Source: Ottelia alismoides (Eukaryota > Streptophyta > Magnoliopsida > Alismatales > Hydrocharitaceae). From it: 64,000 bases of DNA. Below the pieces are notes generated by a model that worked only from the letters and a program-made list of their open reading frames with translations, was not told the origin of the DNA and did no database searches. Shown piece after piece: positions 42,640 through 55,390 of the stretch (the stretch's first letter is position 1; each line of letters starts with the position of its first letter). The DNA is taken from contig JAZKJV010006941.1 of NCBI GenBank assembly GCA_037367405.1, positions 1,178,001 to 1,242,000 on the forward strand, written 5' to 3'. A program made the translations under genes and the position numbers.

Positions 42640-44395
42640 AATAAATTTTATTCTATGTGGAAAGATGGTAAGACGTTTCTTTTATGATTATGAATCAATT
42701 CAATTAGCAATTTTATGATTATACCATTCCTTTGCTTCCAAATGTAATAGTTTTATTTGAAATTATGAAAACATTAAAATATGTTGTAAGAGGTGTAATA
42801 AATGTTGAGAAATGGAGAAAGCAATACATATTTTTTATGGATTTTATCCTATTCACATCTAGTCCTAATACTTAATGATTTTCTCATGAAATTTAAATGA
42901 GAATAATTTGTAAAATAATAAAATACGTCATAACATTTTAAGATAAATATTGACCTTACTCACAATTACCATAAACTAAAGAAGAATGCATAAATGATAT
43001 TAATTTTTTGAGGATGCCAATTGAAAATTATATAAATATTACGATAGTCCACGAATTCCATGATATATCGATAAAGAACTTTTGTTAGCCATGATAATTT
43101 GAAACTTATATGCTTCGTTTAAGTGTAAATTATAATAAAATATTAGACAACACAAAGATGCATCAATCTGTATTGTGTCGTTGTCTACATCTTGCATAGA
43201 TGGAGTAGACGGAGAAGGAACTAAGGGATCTAGACAACTTACTTCATGGAGGTGTATCGACGGAGATCTCGTGTCAGTTTGAAGGTGGTGAGAAATCTCC
43301 ATCTTACTGAATTGTTGAGATTTTTCAGTGTTGTAAATTGTGATGTTGATCCCATGTTCATATATAACTTTAACTTCTGAAGATTTATGCAGCACTATAA
43401 TAAAATTGGTCGAAGTAAACATATAATTTAAATATTTGTTATCATATTTTTCTGATCTTAAGTATATATCGATGAGTATTATTCGTTGTAGAATTAACTT
43501 TTCTTCTTCAATTAGCAGTGAATGTCATATTCATTGTTAGAGGTTCATATACCAATGATTTACTCACTGACTTATTCGTTGAAATTCCTATTAATTGATG
43601 CTAAATTTAACAATAATTAGAAGGATATTTCAATGGATAACATTTTAATATGATTCATCCAAAGAATATAGCAACAAATTGGATATCGTTGTGATTTTAA
43701 AGAATGAAGTAATGGATAATATTTGTTATTATATATTTAGCTATATATAATATCACAATGAATAAAAAGTATTCATTCTCTTAGGTCAAATTTGTTTCAG
43801 TGAGGGTGGAAGTTGCATCGTTAAGGATTTAAGATAGAATTTAAAAAGAGATAGTGTAAAGGGACGAGGGACCTTTACTACAGTTAATATGAGAAATAAT
43901 ACAGAAAAAGTTTGACAGCATGATTGGGGGTCATAACTATAAATAAAGTGGAATGTCAATTTCAGTCACCATTTCGATCAGAATTTGTACTATGGCCCCC
44001 ATATTACTGAAATTTTGATCATTTCAGTTGAATGTCAGTAAAATTTGAAGTTATGACTGGGAGAACCACATACATGCTATTTTAATTTTTGGGAGGGGTC
44101 GCGGCCCCTACTCCTAACACCCCCCCCCTCCTTTGTGGCCATGTTGGTGGTGCTTCTAATGTAGTGGTGGATGAGAGGGGACTGGGGCAGGTGGTGGTGC
44201 AACAGAAGTGGGTGCCTATTGATGTCTGTTGTGGTCATATCGGTATTCTCAAATCGACACCTAAAGTTTTGATAGATGATTATTTTCTTAAATACATATT
44301 TCATAGAGGTGTTCAATATATTAGGGTCAAATGGGTACATGTCCTGATATTTTGACCCTATTTTCATGGGTACCCATGTAAATATATATGGATTG
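42640..44395 (+). other. AT-rich region, no gene seen
   Basis: A 127-codon minus ORF (43039-43422) has no recognisable domain or promoter and is not called. 43920-44070 shows a weak inverted pair (GTCATAACT.../...AGTTATGAC). 44100-44135 has an 8-C run. Confidence 0.4.
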
Positions 44396-44400
44396 GGTAC
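44396..44400 (+). repeat. Target duplication of the solo LTR (GGTAC, left)
   Basis: GGTAC here and at 47988-47992, identical, directly abutting the LTR ends. Confidence 0.9.
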
Positions 44401-47400
44401 TGATGAGTGGGATATATCGGGGGTCTAAATATGCCTCACACAAGGCGGAGGCAAAGTCGTTGTGGCGACCCTCAATAAACCTCAATCAGTCAACAATCAA
44501 CCCACAACAGATAAATCAAGCAATGAAAATCAAAGTATGGAGATAAAACTTATTATAACTCTACAATGAATGTGTATAGTGTGCAAGCAAGTAGAGTGTC
44601 GAACACAGGGAATAAGCATGATAGATAGGGCAATCAAGCATAAGAAATGAATGTGATCAAGTGCCTAAAAGTGTGCTAATTTTTTTGGGTTTTTAATTTT
44701 TAGTTTTTTATTTAATTTTTGATTGTATTTTTATATTTTGATTTTTAGAATTACTGATTTTGTATTTTTTTGTATTATATATATATTATATTTTCTTTTC
44801 TTTTAATAAAATAAGTACACAATATAAGAAAAGCAAGATAATATGTTTATAAAAGAGGTAAAAATAGTCAAAAATCAGGAAATAAAATCTTTTTTTTGCT
44901 TTTTATATTTTTTTCTAGTGTTTTTATGATTTTTCTATATTTTTCCTAATTTTTTGGTATTTTAAAGGCAAAAATACTGAAAATAGTGAATAAATTGAAA
45001 ATCCGAAATTAAAATGAGGATAAAAAATAGCAAATAGAATCCAAAATTCTATAAATTAATTTTAGAATAAAGATAATAAAATTTAGAAAGTTCAGAAATA
45101 GAGATTGTATTTTTAGGATTTTTCTGGAATTTTTACTATTTTTAGGAAGTTTTAAAGGGTTTTATTATTTTTAGGGATTTTCTAATGCAGACAGTAAAGA
45201 AAATGCATGTTTTTGAATTTTTATAAATATTAAAATGCAATAAAAATGCAAAATAAAAATATACCGTGGAAGCAAAATGCTACAGGAATGTATGCCTATT
45301 TTTTGGTAATTCTTCGAATTTTATAGATGCATGAAATAAATGCAAACAATAAAGAGAAAAATTAACACTGGTAGGGGTATATACGTAAATATCTAAAACA
45401 TCAGGGGCCCAAGTGTAATTTTTCCAGAAATTTATAACTAATTAATTAAGTTCCAAGACCAATCACAAATAGCCAAACATCTAGGGGTACAAATGCAAAA
45501 ATTCCAAAGTCACATGCGCAAGGCACGTGACTTGGAAGGACATGTCAGTAAATACACAGAAACCTGGGGGCTACTTTGCAAATATTCCAAAAATATTACA
45601 CTTAATAAAATAATTCTTGGACTAAAATGAAATAAAGAAACCTGCAAGGGGTCCCCTGCAAAATGTCCACCACCCCACATGCACGGGTCACGTGAGGTGA
45701 CATGGACAGGGACCTGTTCGCAAATATGAAAAGTCTAGGGTTCTTTTTGCAAAAAGTACATAAAATATTAAACTACAATTGAAAGTTTCGGGGCTAAATA
45801 GTAAATACAAAAACTGTAAAGGTATTAGGCAAAATTACCCTCGCTCAGGCGTGATCCAACTGTGGATATGCACCTGGGAGAACGCCCTTGATCGAACGGC
45901 TGATGGGTGATGACGAAGAACAGGGAAGAATGCCGTGGTGGGCGAACGCCCTCGACCTCGCAGCGCCTCCTCCGCGGTGTATGGAGCTCCAAAATGGGCT
46001 GGTGCGGTTCCTGCAGGTCTGCTCCAGGTTCTGGGGCTCTCAGAATGGTCGGAGTCGCTTTGTAGTGCGGGCACGAGGGCGGCGGAGCTCAGCCCTTCCA
46101 GGTACCTCCGGCGAACGGGAAAATGAGCCCCAGGGTCTTCTTTCGTTCCTGACCTGCAAGAGAAAGTTAAGGGCGGTCGCGGGCAAAATGTCGTGACCCA
46201 CCAGTGGGAGAAAAATGGCGGAGAACGGCGAGAGGGAGGCTCGCCGGAGCAAGATCCGATGAGGGGGTAGCGGATGGTGATTGGTTGAGCATGGATCGAT
46301 ATGGAAGGTGGTATTCTAATCCTAAGGCTAAGGCGAATCTAAAGATGCAAGAAAAATAAATAAAAACGAACCTCAAGGCTGATATGCCTGAGATTGACCT
46401 CACGGCCAAGCTTGGCCGGAGATGGTTGGTGGTGCCGCCTTCAAGGCTTCGCCGTACCTCGACGGGGTTGTGGGGACTCCCCTGTCACCGGAGTCAACCC
46501 AGATCGCTCCCCGGATGTCTAAGCGTACCCAAGAAAGGGTTCAAAGAAAGATGGGAAACTCGGGTGGCTTTTGAGTAAGATGGTCGAGTGGCTCCGAAGA
46601 TCGAGGCACAACAGACGATTCAGCGATGCGCAACCCAAGGAGAGATGCCGACGTGTAAGACCTATCTACGAGGATCAAAAGTCGTGAAGACCACATCGCA
46701 AACAGGTGAAAGTTGCGCCTTGATAAATCCGCGAAGTTGGCGAAAAAACCAAAATTCTGACAAGAACAGGAGGCAGGTCAGAGAGTTGACCCGTGGTCAA
46801 CTCTTAGACCTTCCCGGTTGGTCCACGTGGACCAACTAGGAAAAAACCTGAAAAAATGATTTCGAAATTCATTTAAAAATACTAAATGATTTTATTAATT
46901 TTAGGTTATTGAATAAAAAATATTTATTATTTTATAAATTATTTTATTCTGATTTTTATTTATTTTTTACATAAAAATACAAGTTACCTTTTAAGGCTAT
47001 GTATAGGTATAGGTATCTAAATATTTTAATATTTTATTTTTATTTTGTATATTTAATTTTATTAATTTTGTTTATTATTTTATAAATTTATAAAGTGTTT
47101 TTATACACTTAAATATATTTTTATTTTATTTTCTAATGTATTTTAGACACTTAATTAAATAGAAGTATTAAGTATATAGGTATACTTATAGGTATTATAC
47201 ATATGTATTTTATACAAGTATTTTATTTTTGTATTTTCTTTAAGTCTTTATTCCTGTTTTAATACATACATATATTACAAATAATATTTACAAAATTATT
47301 AAAATAAGAAATTATAAAAATAATGAATAATAAATAAAATGAATATTTTTATCTGTACAAGTATACAATAGGGGTCCAAAACTCAACTTTCAAACTGTAG

Positions 47401-47987
47401 CTCCGCAAAATATGAAACCACCTTCATTAAATAACTTATTGAAAATTATATACAATTAAAGTAATTTTGATGCGTTTCGAGTTTTTATTTGAGAGATACA
47501 TGTCTAGGAAGTTGGGATTCTGGAAACTTATCCAAATCATAACTTTTTATCTATACATTATTTTTGTATGAAACCATGTTTGTATTTTTCTATATTTAAT
47601 CATCTGCAACTTTCATGTACAAAGTTTTTTTATTTGAGGTATAAAAACTGGAACTAAAAATAGGCCCCAAAATGAATAAAGAATGGATTAATCAAAGAGG
47701 AATCTTTATTGGTTTTTGACCCTTATCTCCCTACTTTATTCCTTATCTACCTATTCATCTAGATGCCTAGGTCTCGGGGTTTCGGGTCATAAAATATTTA
47801 CAATATTTTATTCTTTTCTTTTCTTTTCTTTATTCTATTATTTTGGCTTTAAAAATTGTATTTTATACACTATTTACACACACATGCATGAATGCTAAAA
47901 TGCGGGAATTAACGGTATTTACATGCATTTGCCAGGGTTTTTGAGGCCAAAATGATAGAATAAAGATGATGAAATGTGGATTCATCA
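44401..47987 (-). mobile_element. Solo LTR of the E1 family (3.59 kb)
   Basis: Starts TGATGAGTGG and ends ...GATTCATCA, with exact GGTAC duplications on both sides and no internal region, i.e. the product of LTR-LTR recombination. The reverse complement matches E1 3673-7513 in order: ends, A-rich zone (44690-45360), motif array (45370-45840), GC-rich island (45850-46560), twin palindromes (46782-46840) and AT-rich U3 (46850-47960). ORFs in the GC-rich island are not frame-conserved with E1. Confidence 0.92.
46782..46840 (-). promoter_or_regulatory. Twin palindromes of the solo LTR
   Basis: 46782-46804 has AGAGTTGAC and GTCAACTCT inverted around 5 bp (W-box cores). 46813-46840 is a near-perfect palindrome centred on CCACGTGG. 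Same order and spacing as E1 4831-4890 in reverse. Confidence 0.6.
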
Positions 47988-47992
47988 GGTAC

Positions 47993-48513
47993 CCATAAGT
48001 TGTGACTTGTTAAACAAGAGTGACCTAGTGAGAAAATCCACTGGAAAAATTAGGCACCATTGGGTAGCGGCAACCTTGGCCCGCACGCCTAACCTTGTGC
48101 TCATGCTTCCATTTTCCTTCACGACTAGGGTTTGCTCCTCGTGCCTCGCCTCCCGACACAACCTTCCATGCCTCGCGACCCGAGGCAGCCCTCCTCCATG
48201 CCTTCATGCTCGCTGCAACTCTCTACCCCGCCTTCGCGCCACCACTGTGACATCAACTGTAGCCACGGTCGTAGTCGTCCTTCATGCCTCGCCACTTATT
48301 GAGGTTATGTGTCCCGTCCTAACCGCTCTAGATTCCAATACAAAGTGAATCATCTGTTTGAGTTGCTTTATTCTTGATTAATTAGGATTTTCCTTATCCC
48401 TCTTCTTCTCCTTCGTATTATATTATCATTGTTGTTGTTTTGTTAGTGTTACTATTTTCTTCTAAGGTTATGTTTTGCATATAGAATCAATTTATGTGAT
48501 TTTTATTCGGTGG
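47993..48513 (+). other. Intergenic stretch, no gene seen
   Basis: A 124-codon ORF (47974-48348) begins inside the solo LTR end and has no recognisable domain, so it is not called. Confidence 0.4.
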
Positions 48514-48518
48514 GTATC

Positions 48519-48832
48519 TATTGGAATATTTGGTTGTACACTATATGAGTTGTAGGAGGGTAAATGGATACTTCCAGGATCCATTTACCCCATCACTGAA
48601 TTTAGTCCCACATATACTAGTGGTGGGACTTGGAGGCTCTGTGGAGGCTACATAAGGAGCCCCAGACCTCCTGTATCCATTGAGAAAAAGCAATAAAGCA
48701 TATGCCCCTTTGAGGGCTTCTCCCGTGGTTTCATCCCGCTCCTTAGGGAGTAGGGTTCCACGTAAAATCTCGTTGTTCTCTAAATATTTTATTTCTTTAT
48801 TATGATACGCTTTCGCTTCCTATTTTCTAACA
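48519..48832 (+). repeat. 5' LTR of the short-LTR element
   Basis: Matches 50912-51237. Contains the repeated CCAGGATCCATTTACCCC block and a TATA-like CTACATAAGG where the 3' copy has CTATATAAGG. Confidence 0.9.
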
Positions 48833-50911
48833 TAGTATCGGAGCGAGTTCGATTCTCGAGGAATTGTTTTCATTAATTTTTATTCGAGATTCGATTGTTC
48901 TTATTTGTTCAAGTTTCGTAAGGTTTCTGTAGAAACCCTAATTGATTCTCATGTTTGTTCAACATAATGATGGTCGATTCGAGAAGCATGCTCCTGGCCA
49001 TGCTCGCTTCCAAGAAGGTCTATTTTTGCACTACATATTCCAACGCATCTTCCCCCGTGCTCCCAGAGCATGCAGTTCCCATGCGGTATTTTTTCAGGCG
49101 CACATATCTCGTTCTCCCGCACCATCTGCTCCAGGAGGCGACATCAAGCTCTAGGCGCGCACAGATGCGCAATCCAGGCGGCATCAAGCCTCTGGCGGTG
49201 CAACCGCATCGCAGGCGCGAGCCCATTGCCATCTCCATGTCGCGCTCGAGCAACACGAGAGAAGACATGTCGTTGTTCCCTCGTGCTCGTGCTCCATCGC
49301 GCAGTCCCACGCGCAGGTACACGACACCAGATCAGCGCGGTGGTGCGTACATTTCCCAAGAGGCTCCATGTGGTTCCCCCGCACGTGCAAGTTCTAATTT
49401 TTCCCATCAGAGGTTGCAGGCGGCACCTCCATTCCTCCCTACTCCAGGTGTTATTCTCCCTGGCGAGACACATCGCCTCCTTCAGGAGGCACGACACCTC
49501 CAATCTCCCAGATGGCTCCAACCTTGCACGAGGCACCCCCGTGATCGGTTCCTCGCTGCTTTCTGCACAATCCCTTCTCCCGGTCTTGGGGCGGCATCTC
49601 CTGGCTGCAGTGCCCCTGTAGGTGGCAGCGCAAAGGCCCCATTAGGGCGGCGACGGTTGAAGAGGGCTCCCACGATGGGAACCCTAGGGCTCGAAGGTCC
49701 AATGTTATATAAAAAAATTTAAGAAAAGGGAGGGGGAGGGTCTGTTGTGTAAAAAACGGCGTTAGAGATGGAAATTAGAGAGGAGGGAGAAGGGCTTGTT
49801 GGGTCAATACTATTAAAAATAGGAGGGGCCCATCAAGGAAGAAGAGATGGGCCCGGTATTTTAAAAAAAGGGAAGGCAGTTGTAGTCTAGGCCCACTGTG
49901 GGCCGAGATGTTTTGTAAGAAAATAAAAAAAGGCATGTACAAATTAAAAAGCCCTACGCAAAGTTTAAAAAAATGAAAAGCTGAAAAAAATGAAATGGCT
50001 TAAATTTTCGAGAAAGAAAATGATTTGCAGTCTTTCTAAATGCCAGAAAATGATGCATCAGCTTATTGTTCTCATGTTGTTTGTCCCCATGTCATTGTCT
50101 TCTCCCAACGTTGTCGATGTTCATTTTCCGACAAGTATGGGAGAAAGGGGGAGTATTATGTAGAGTCACAGGTCCTATCGCAGATTCAGATGTTAGATTC
50201 GGATATTCTCCAGACCTGCCGATTTCCAGACTCTACAGAGATCTTGTCAGACTCGACGATTGATTCCGAGTCTCCAGTTTCAGTTACGGACATGTATGCG
50301 GTCTTCTTTTCAGATGTGCACATGTATGCCATCTTTTATCGTGGTCCCCGTCATTCTTCTTGTTTTGTCAGCCAGAGTTTTCATGTGAGCCATAGGGACT
50401 CTAGAGTAGAGGATCATTCCCTATACCATGTGGGCAAGGGTTTTTATGTGGTATTATAGGGACTCCAGAGTAGGGTACCAATCTCTGTGCTAGATGAGAG
50501 AGACCCAGTTCTCCGACGAGGAGACTTCTTTCAGACTCCATTCTCCAACGATCGTGGACTCCGACGAGGATTGCACTTCCACGGTCTTTTCAATTTGGCC
50601 CTTTTTAGAGATGGAGCAGTTGTCCACATTATTGTGGCCGGCCAGAGTACTCCGACGAGGAGACTCATTTCCAGTTGCAGTGACTCTGACAGGCGCAGTT
50701 CAAAGCACATGCTCTCCGACAAGGAGATTCAGCAGACTCACACTCCAGCTCGTTTGTCCTCCTCACCTACACGGCATGAGAAGCAACGTCCTCGACAGCA
50801 GCCGACAATTGTGCGCGTTGAGTTGATATTGTTTGCAGTGTCTTGTAGTGTGGGTTGAGTTTCTTTCTGTTTGTCCAAGCTGAGCATTGAATGCTCCAGC
50901 GTGAGGGGGAG
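48833..50911 (+). other. Interior of the short-LTR element
   Basis: Three overlapping ORFs at 48942-49722 (GC-rich, His/Arg/Pro-rich in each frame) and two at 50040-50858 resemble no known protein. Stop-free length is plausible from base composition. 50505-50735 carries four to five copies of CTCCGACGAGGAGA-type words (50513, 50550, 50650, 50713). 49730-50030 is A-rich and non-coding. Confidence 0.4.
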
Positions 50912-51237
50912 TGTTGGAGTATTTGGTTATGTGCCATATGAGTTGTAAGAGTGTAAATGGATACCTCCAGGATCCATTTACCCCATCACTGAGTTTAGTC
51001 CCGCATCTACCAGTGGTGGGACTTGGATGATCTGTGGAGGCTATATAAGGAGCCCCAAACCTCCTGTATCCATTGAGAAAAAGGAATGAAATATCCGCCC
51101 CTTTGAGGGCTTCTCCCGTGGTTTCATCCCGTTCCTTAGGGAGTAGGGTTCCACGTTAAATCATGGTGTTCCATGTTTCATATTTCTTGTTCTTTAGCTC
51201 TGTTTATTATTCCGCTTCCGCTTCCTATTTTCTAACA
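50912..51237 (+). repeat. 3' LTR of the short-LTR element
   Basis: Starts TGTTGGAGTATTTGG and ends TTTTCTAACA. TATATAAGG at about 51041-51049, with GGAGCCCC just downstream. Confidence 0.9.
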
Positions 51238-51242
51238 GTATC

Positions 51243-52140
51243 TTCTGATTTGATTTATATTTTTTTTTAAAAAAAGAACATGTACTCTAGGTGTTTGATT
51301 TTATTATCTTTTGTCATCGTATCATCCGTTCGGACATGTATTAGATCAGGTTATGTTATTTGATCAAGAGTAGTAGTAGTATATTGCTTCCTTAATACGT
51401 GATTAATGATTCCTTAATGAGACCAATCCTGACAATAGAACAGATTCCAGAATTTAATTTGGAAGGAAAACTTTGGATAAGTTGTTATAGTTAGGCATTT
51501 GTTTTCACAGAGGGCATTCATCATCGATCAATTCCAACGATCAATATGCTTTTACTTGTAACAATTAAACAATAGTCTGACTTCCAGTCACTTATCAAGT
51601 TATTTCATACATATGACATCCAACTTTGGCTGCATCTTTTGTTAAGAAAAAGCAGATAAGCAAGAATCAAATACTGCATTTTATAACTAATTAAATAAGG
51701 GACGATTATTAAATTACTATCCATATTGTTTCAATTTGAGAAATCTATATTAAGATGATGTAACGCATGCAATGAAACTACAACACAACATTACCTTCCA
51801 ATGGAGAATATCCCAAAAGATAATTCTAAATTCGGATTAGATTGTAGGTCTTGATATTTTAATGTCAAGTTTTTATATCATCTTTTTCTCACAAGAAATA
51901 TTTCACGGATACCTGCGATGCCTATTACCCATTCACATAATCCAGGTATCCTTTATAAGTGGGTACCCATTATAATGAGTTCGATTGACACGTGATTCGT
52001 TAATTATGGGTCGATGTGCATCATGATTGAACCGGATTGGTACCCACTCGTGAACACCCTAGATTTTTTGTATTATTTATTTAATTATGATTTTATTTAT
52101 AATTACTTAAAAAGGTCTTAAATAGTAATAAAAAGTTAAA
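51243..52140 (+). other. AT-rich region, no gene seen
   Basis: No ORF of note. 51900-52060 contains GGGTACCCAT-type words as also seen at 44365 and 47988, possibly hAT end relics. Confidence 0.3.
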
Positions 52141-52149
52141 AACTATGAT

Positions 52150-53640
52150 AAAATTACAAATCAGCTCTTGCCACGGGTGTGAATGGATCTACAAGAGAAA
52201 GAGGAGACCTGATTGGAAGGTAGAGGATCCATCGAGTGAGGTAAAATCCGTTAAGTGTAAATGGATCTTCAAGAGAAAGAGGGGACCTGATGGGAAGGTT
52301 GAGGCCTTTAAGGCACGGCTCATAACTAAGGGCTACACAAAGAGAGAATGCATAGATTATGATGAGACATTCTCTCCTGTGGTCATGATTAAGTCCATCA
52401 TAGCACTGCTAGTTATATCTGCACATCCTGACTACGACATATGTCATATGGACGTTAAAACTGATTCCTCAATAGATACCTCGAGGAGGATATCTATATG
52501 GAGCAATTCCAGAGTTTCATAATTGAGAAAGTCAAAGTATGCAAGCTGAAGAAATCCATCTATGTGTTCAAACAAGTTTCTCGTAGCCGGAACATCAGAC
52601 TTGATAAAAGTACAAGGAGTTATGATTTCATTCAAAATCCTGATGAACCATGTGTGTACAAGAAGCTCGGTGGGAGCATCATTATGTTTATCATGCTTTA
52701 TGTAGATGACATCCTTATCATTGGTAATGATAAAGGAATGATGCATGGTATTAAGATTTGGATGTCCCACACCATTGAGATGAAATATCTTAAAGAAGAC
52801 TTTTATATCTTTGGTATGAATCTATTCAGAAAAAGAGAAAAGAGGATTTTGGAATTGTCTCACCATGGATATATTAAGAAGATCTTCGAACGATTCCTTC
52901 CCTTAAGACACGGTATGCACCTATCTAAAGAGTTTATCCTCAAAGTGTTGAAGAAAAGAAGGCCATAGCAGGATGTCAAGTTGTGTGAAGCCTAATGTAT
53001 GCCATAAAATGCACAAGATCAAATATCTTCCATGTAGTGGAAGTGGTAAGCCTTTACCAGTCCTGCTATAGTGAGCAACATTAGAATGCGATGAAGAACA
53101 TTTTTAAGTGTCTAAGATGTATACAATATTACTTCTTGATTTATGGAGATGATGATCTTCAAGTCTTAAGATACGCAGATTCAGACTTCCAATCTGATAT
53201 AAATGACTGCAAGTTAATTTCAGGATTTGTATTCTGGTCGAACAGTGGTGTTGTGAGCTGGAGGAGTAAGAAGCAGGACATTATAGCTGATTCAACGACA
53301 AAAGTTAAATATATTGCCGCGTCGGATGCTGCAAAGGAGGCGGTGTGGTTAAGCAAGTTCATCATGTAACTTGACATAGTTTCTTTTGATACTCCCATTT
53401 CACTGCTCTGCGATAACATGAGAGTCATATCTCAGGTGAAGAAACTCAGATAGCATCAGAAGATCAAACATGTGGAAAGGTGATATCACATCATTCGAAA
53501 GATTCAAAAATGTGATGACATCATCATCACCAAGATGGTCTATGCTAATAATGTTGTTGATCCCCTTACCAAACATTTACCTCAAAAGGTTTTTGACTAG
53601 CACTTAATGAGTATGGGTTTAAAATTTGTACCATAATATT
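52150..53640 (+). pseudogene. Ty1/copia pol fragment: reverse transcriptase and RNase H
   Basis: Three frames hold consecutive pieces. 52145-52522: WIFKRKRGPDGKVEAFKARL, DYDETFSPV and HMDVKT, the N-terminal RT motifs. 52498-52968: LKKSIYVFKQ (family LKKSLYGLKQ) and YVDDILIIGND with the YVDD active site at 52699-52710. 53091-53369 and on to about 53610: YADSDFQ and the RNase H end; the family STTEAEYIA is changed to STTKVKYIA, losing a catalytic Glu, followed by H-x-KH and VDPLTK. Frameshifts, stops and a tandem duplication of the KRKRGPDGKVE segment (first copy from about 52177, second from about 52255) show it is dead. Protease and integrase are missing: 5' truncated. Confidence 0.85.
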
Positions 53641-53661
53641 TCTAAGGGCTGGTTGAAGATT

Positions 53662-55090
53662 GTTAGACATATGAACCCAATCGGACCATTTCTACAATAA
53701 ATATTATTATAATCCTTTGATATATCAATAAAAGTTATTGATTCAATTCACTCTATCTAAGATTAAATGAATGGAAGCACTTATAATGTCCCTTAGTACA
53801 ATTAGAGTTATGTACCATGGTTATCTTAATAATTATAGAGTTATTGATTCAATGATTGAACTATAGAGTTTGTTGCTTGGATGATATTTAAAGAGTTAGA
53901 TTGAGGACTCATTAAGCATCATCAAATTATTGTTAAGAAAGGATATCTATCCTGAGAAAGAGATGGCAATAATTCTCTAAAAGTTGATACCTGACCGACC
54001 TCTTGATGCATGTCCCATACATAGGAATAGAGATTCATAGGTATCAGATAAGTTAAGTCAAAGAGTTGACTTAACGAGATCGAGATAACTGAGACCTATG
54101 TCGTATGTTTTCATGATATAGGCATGCATCCTCTGACTAGAGACATATGTATTACTATATGTCTAAGTATGTAAATTAGGCATATCATTAGGTTGATGAC
54201 CTAATCAATGTCTATATACCGATGAACCGGTGTGCATATAAGGGCATATGAGTAATACAATCTCTCAAAAAATTATAATACAAGTTCACTACTGAATCAG
54301 AAAATATGAGCTCACTGAAAAGATATTGGAACTAATTAAATTCCATACATGATCATCTTGCTTTTGATGCATTATAAAATTTTTAGGTATGATATATACT
54401 TTTGAAAATCATATGATTGATACCAACTCCCAAATGATCAATTTAGAAACTTAATGATAAAAGTCATGAAGAAGACAATTCAAATATGATCTAAAACTTT
54501 GGATTTATTTTAGGTCTTTCATGCAGGATGTATGTGTATTAGGAATGTTTGAGGGAAATGTGATCGTAAATGATTGTATAACCAAGACACTTTCATTCTG
54601 AAGGAAAAATGAAACATGTTTGGATTTTAGTGACTCCTCTCACAAGATTAGTAATCTGATCTTAATCCAAATATTGAACATTGATCTGAATATGGTTCAA
54701 ATGAAATTAGACGTTTAGATTTATGGTTTGATTCAACCAAACATCTTTGAAATGTCATCTAGATTTGGATATGAGATAAGTTATCAATATCCAAATCACT
54801 ATACATGAAATGTATAAGCGTCATGTACCTTATCTCAAAGTATTCACGAAGAAGATACATTGTTCTTGAAAGAATTCAAGAATAATTTCATTATTGACAA
54901 TATATCTAAGCATTGAGACGTTGATGATCAAATGTGATTTAATTATCATAAATAATGTAAATGTGATATATATTATTTGGACACATGAGGATAATCGTCT
55001 AAGATAAATTAAATAAGATTTATTTATCAGATATAATTAATGTGGATATCAGTCTCTGCAATAATGATAAATATTATAAAAGAAAAATAG
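53662..55090 (+). repeat. 3' LTR of the Copia fragment (end approximate)
   Basis: Starts TGTTAGACATATGAACCC right after the purine-rich GGGCTGGTTGAAGA that follows pol. A TATA-like stretch with TGCATATAAGG lies near 54233. The right end is unclear (between about 55080 and 55100, before the MITE) because no second LTR is present. Confidence 0.6.
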
Positions 55091-55100
55091 GTCTGACCCC

Positions 55101-55390
55101 GTCCCATTTTCCGACGAATTGTTTTTCAAAAATACAGTTGTGTATTTTCATCACTATATCTGTCTAATATGTCATTCCAATTTCGTCAGAAACAAATACT
55201 CATATAACCTTAATCTAGGATATGTAATTTTAACGGTCTCAGAATTGTTATAATCAATCTGTTATAGATGGAGTGCATAGAAGTCATTGTTTCTGACAAA
55301 ATTGGAATGTCATATTAGAGGGATATAGTGATGAAAATACATTGTGGTATTTTTGAAAAAAAATAAAAAAAAATCGTAGGAAAATGGGAT
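55101..55390 (+). mobile_element. Foldback MITE (about 290 bp)
   Basis: GTCCCATTTTCC (55101) pairs with GGAAAATGGGAT (55379). The arms continue through TTTTTCAAAAATACA / TATTTTTGAAAA, TTTTCATCACTATAT / ATATAGTGATGAAAA and TTTCGTCAGAAACA / TGTTTCTGACAAAA, nearly 95 bp per arm. Half copy at 37955-38075. Confidence 0.8.

Larger units (their letters stand above)
48519..51237 (+). mobile_element. Complete non-autonomous short-LTR retrotransposon (2.72 kb)
   Basis: LTRs 48519-48832 and 50912-51237 are about 90% alike by eye. Target duplication GTATC is exact (48514-48518 and 51238-51242). The 5' LTR is followed by TAGTATCGGAGC, a degenerate match to the initiator-Met PBS TGGTATCAGAGC. The 3' LTR is preceded by the purine tract GAGGGGGAG. 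Ends are TGTTGGAG...CTAACA (TG mutated to TA in the 5' copy). The 2.1 kb interior has no RT, integrase or protease motif. The PBS and LTR style suggest a Copia-dependent element. Confidence 0.88.

Noticed and set aside
43039..43422. 127-codon minus ORF as a gene
   Set aside because: AT-rich, no domain, no promoter or splice context; within expectation for chance.
48955..49722. 255-codon ORF as a normal host gene
   Set aside because: It lies wholly inside a bounded LTR element with target duplications, has no domain, and two other frames are open over the same bases.
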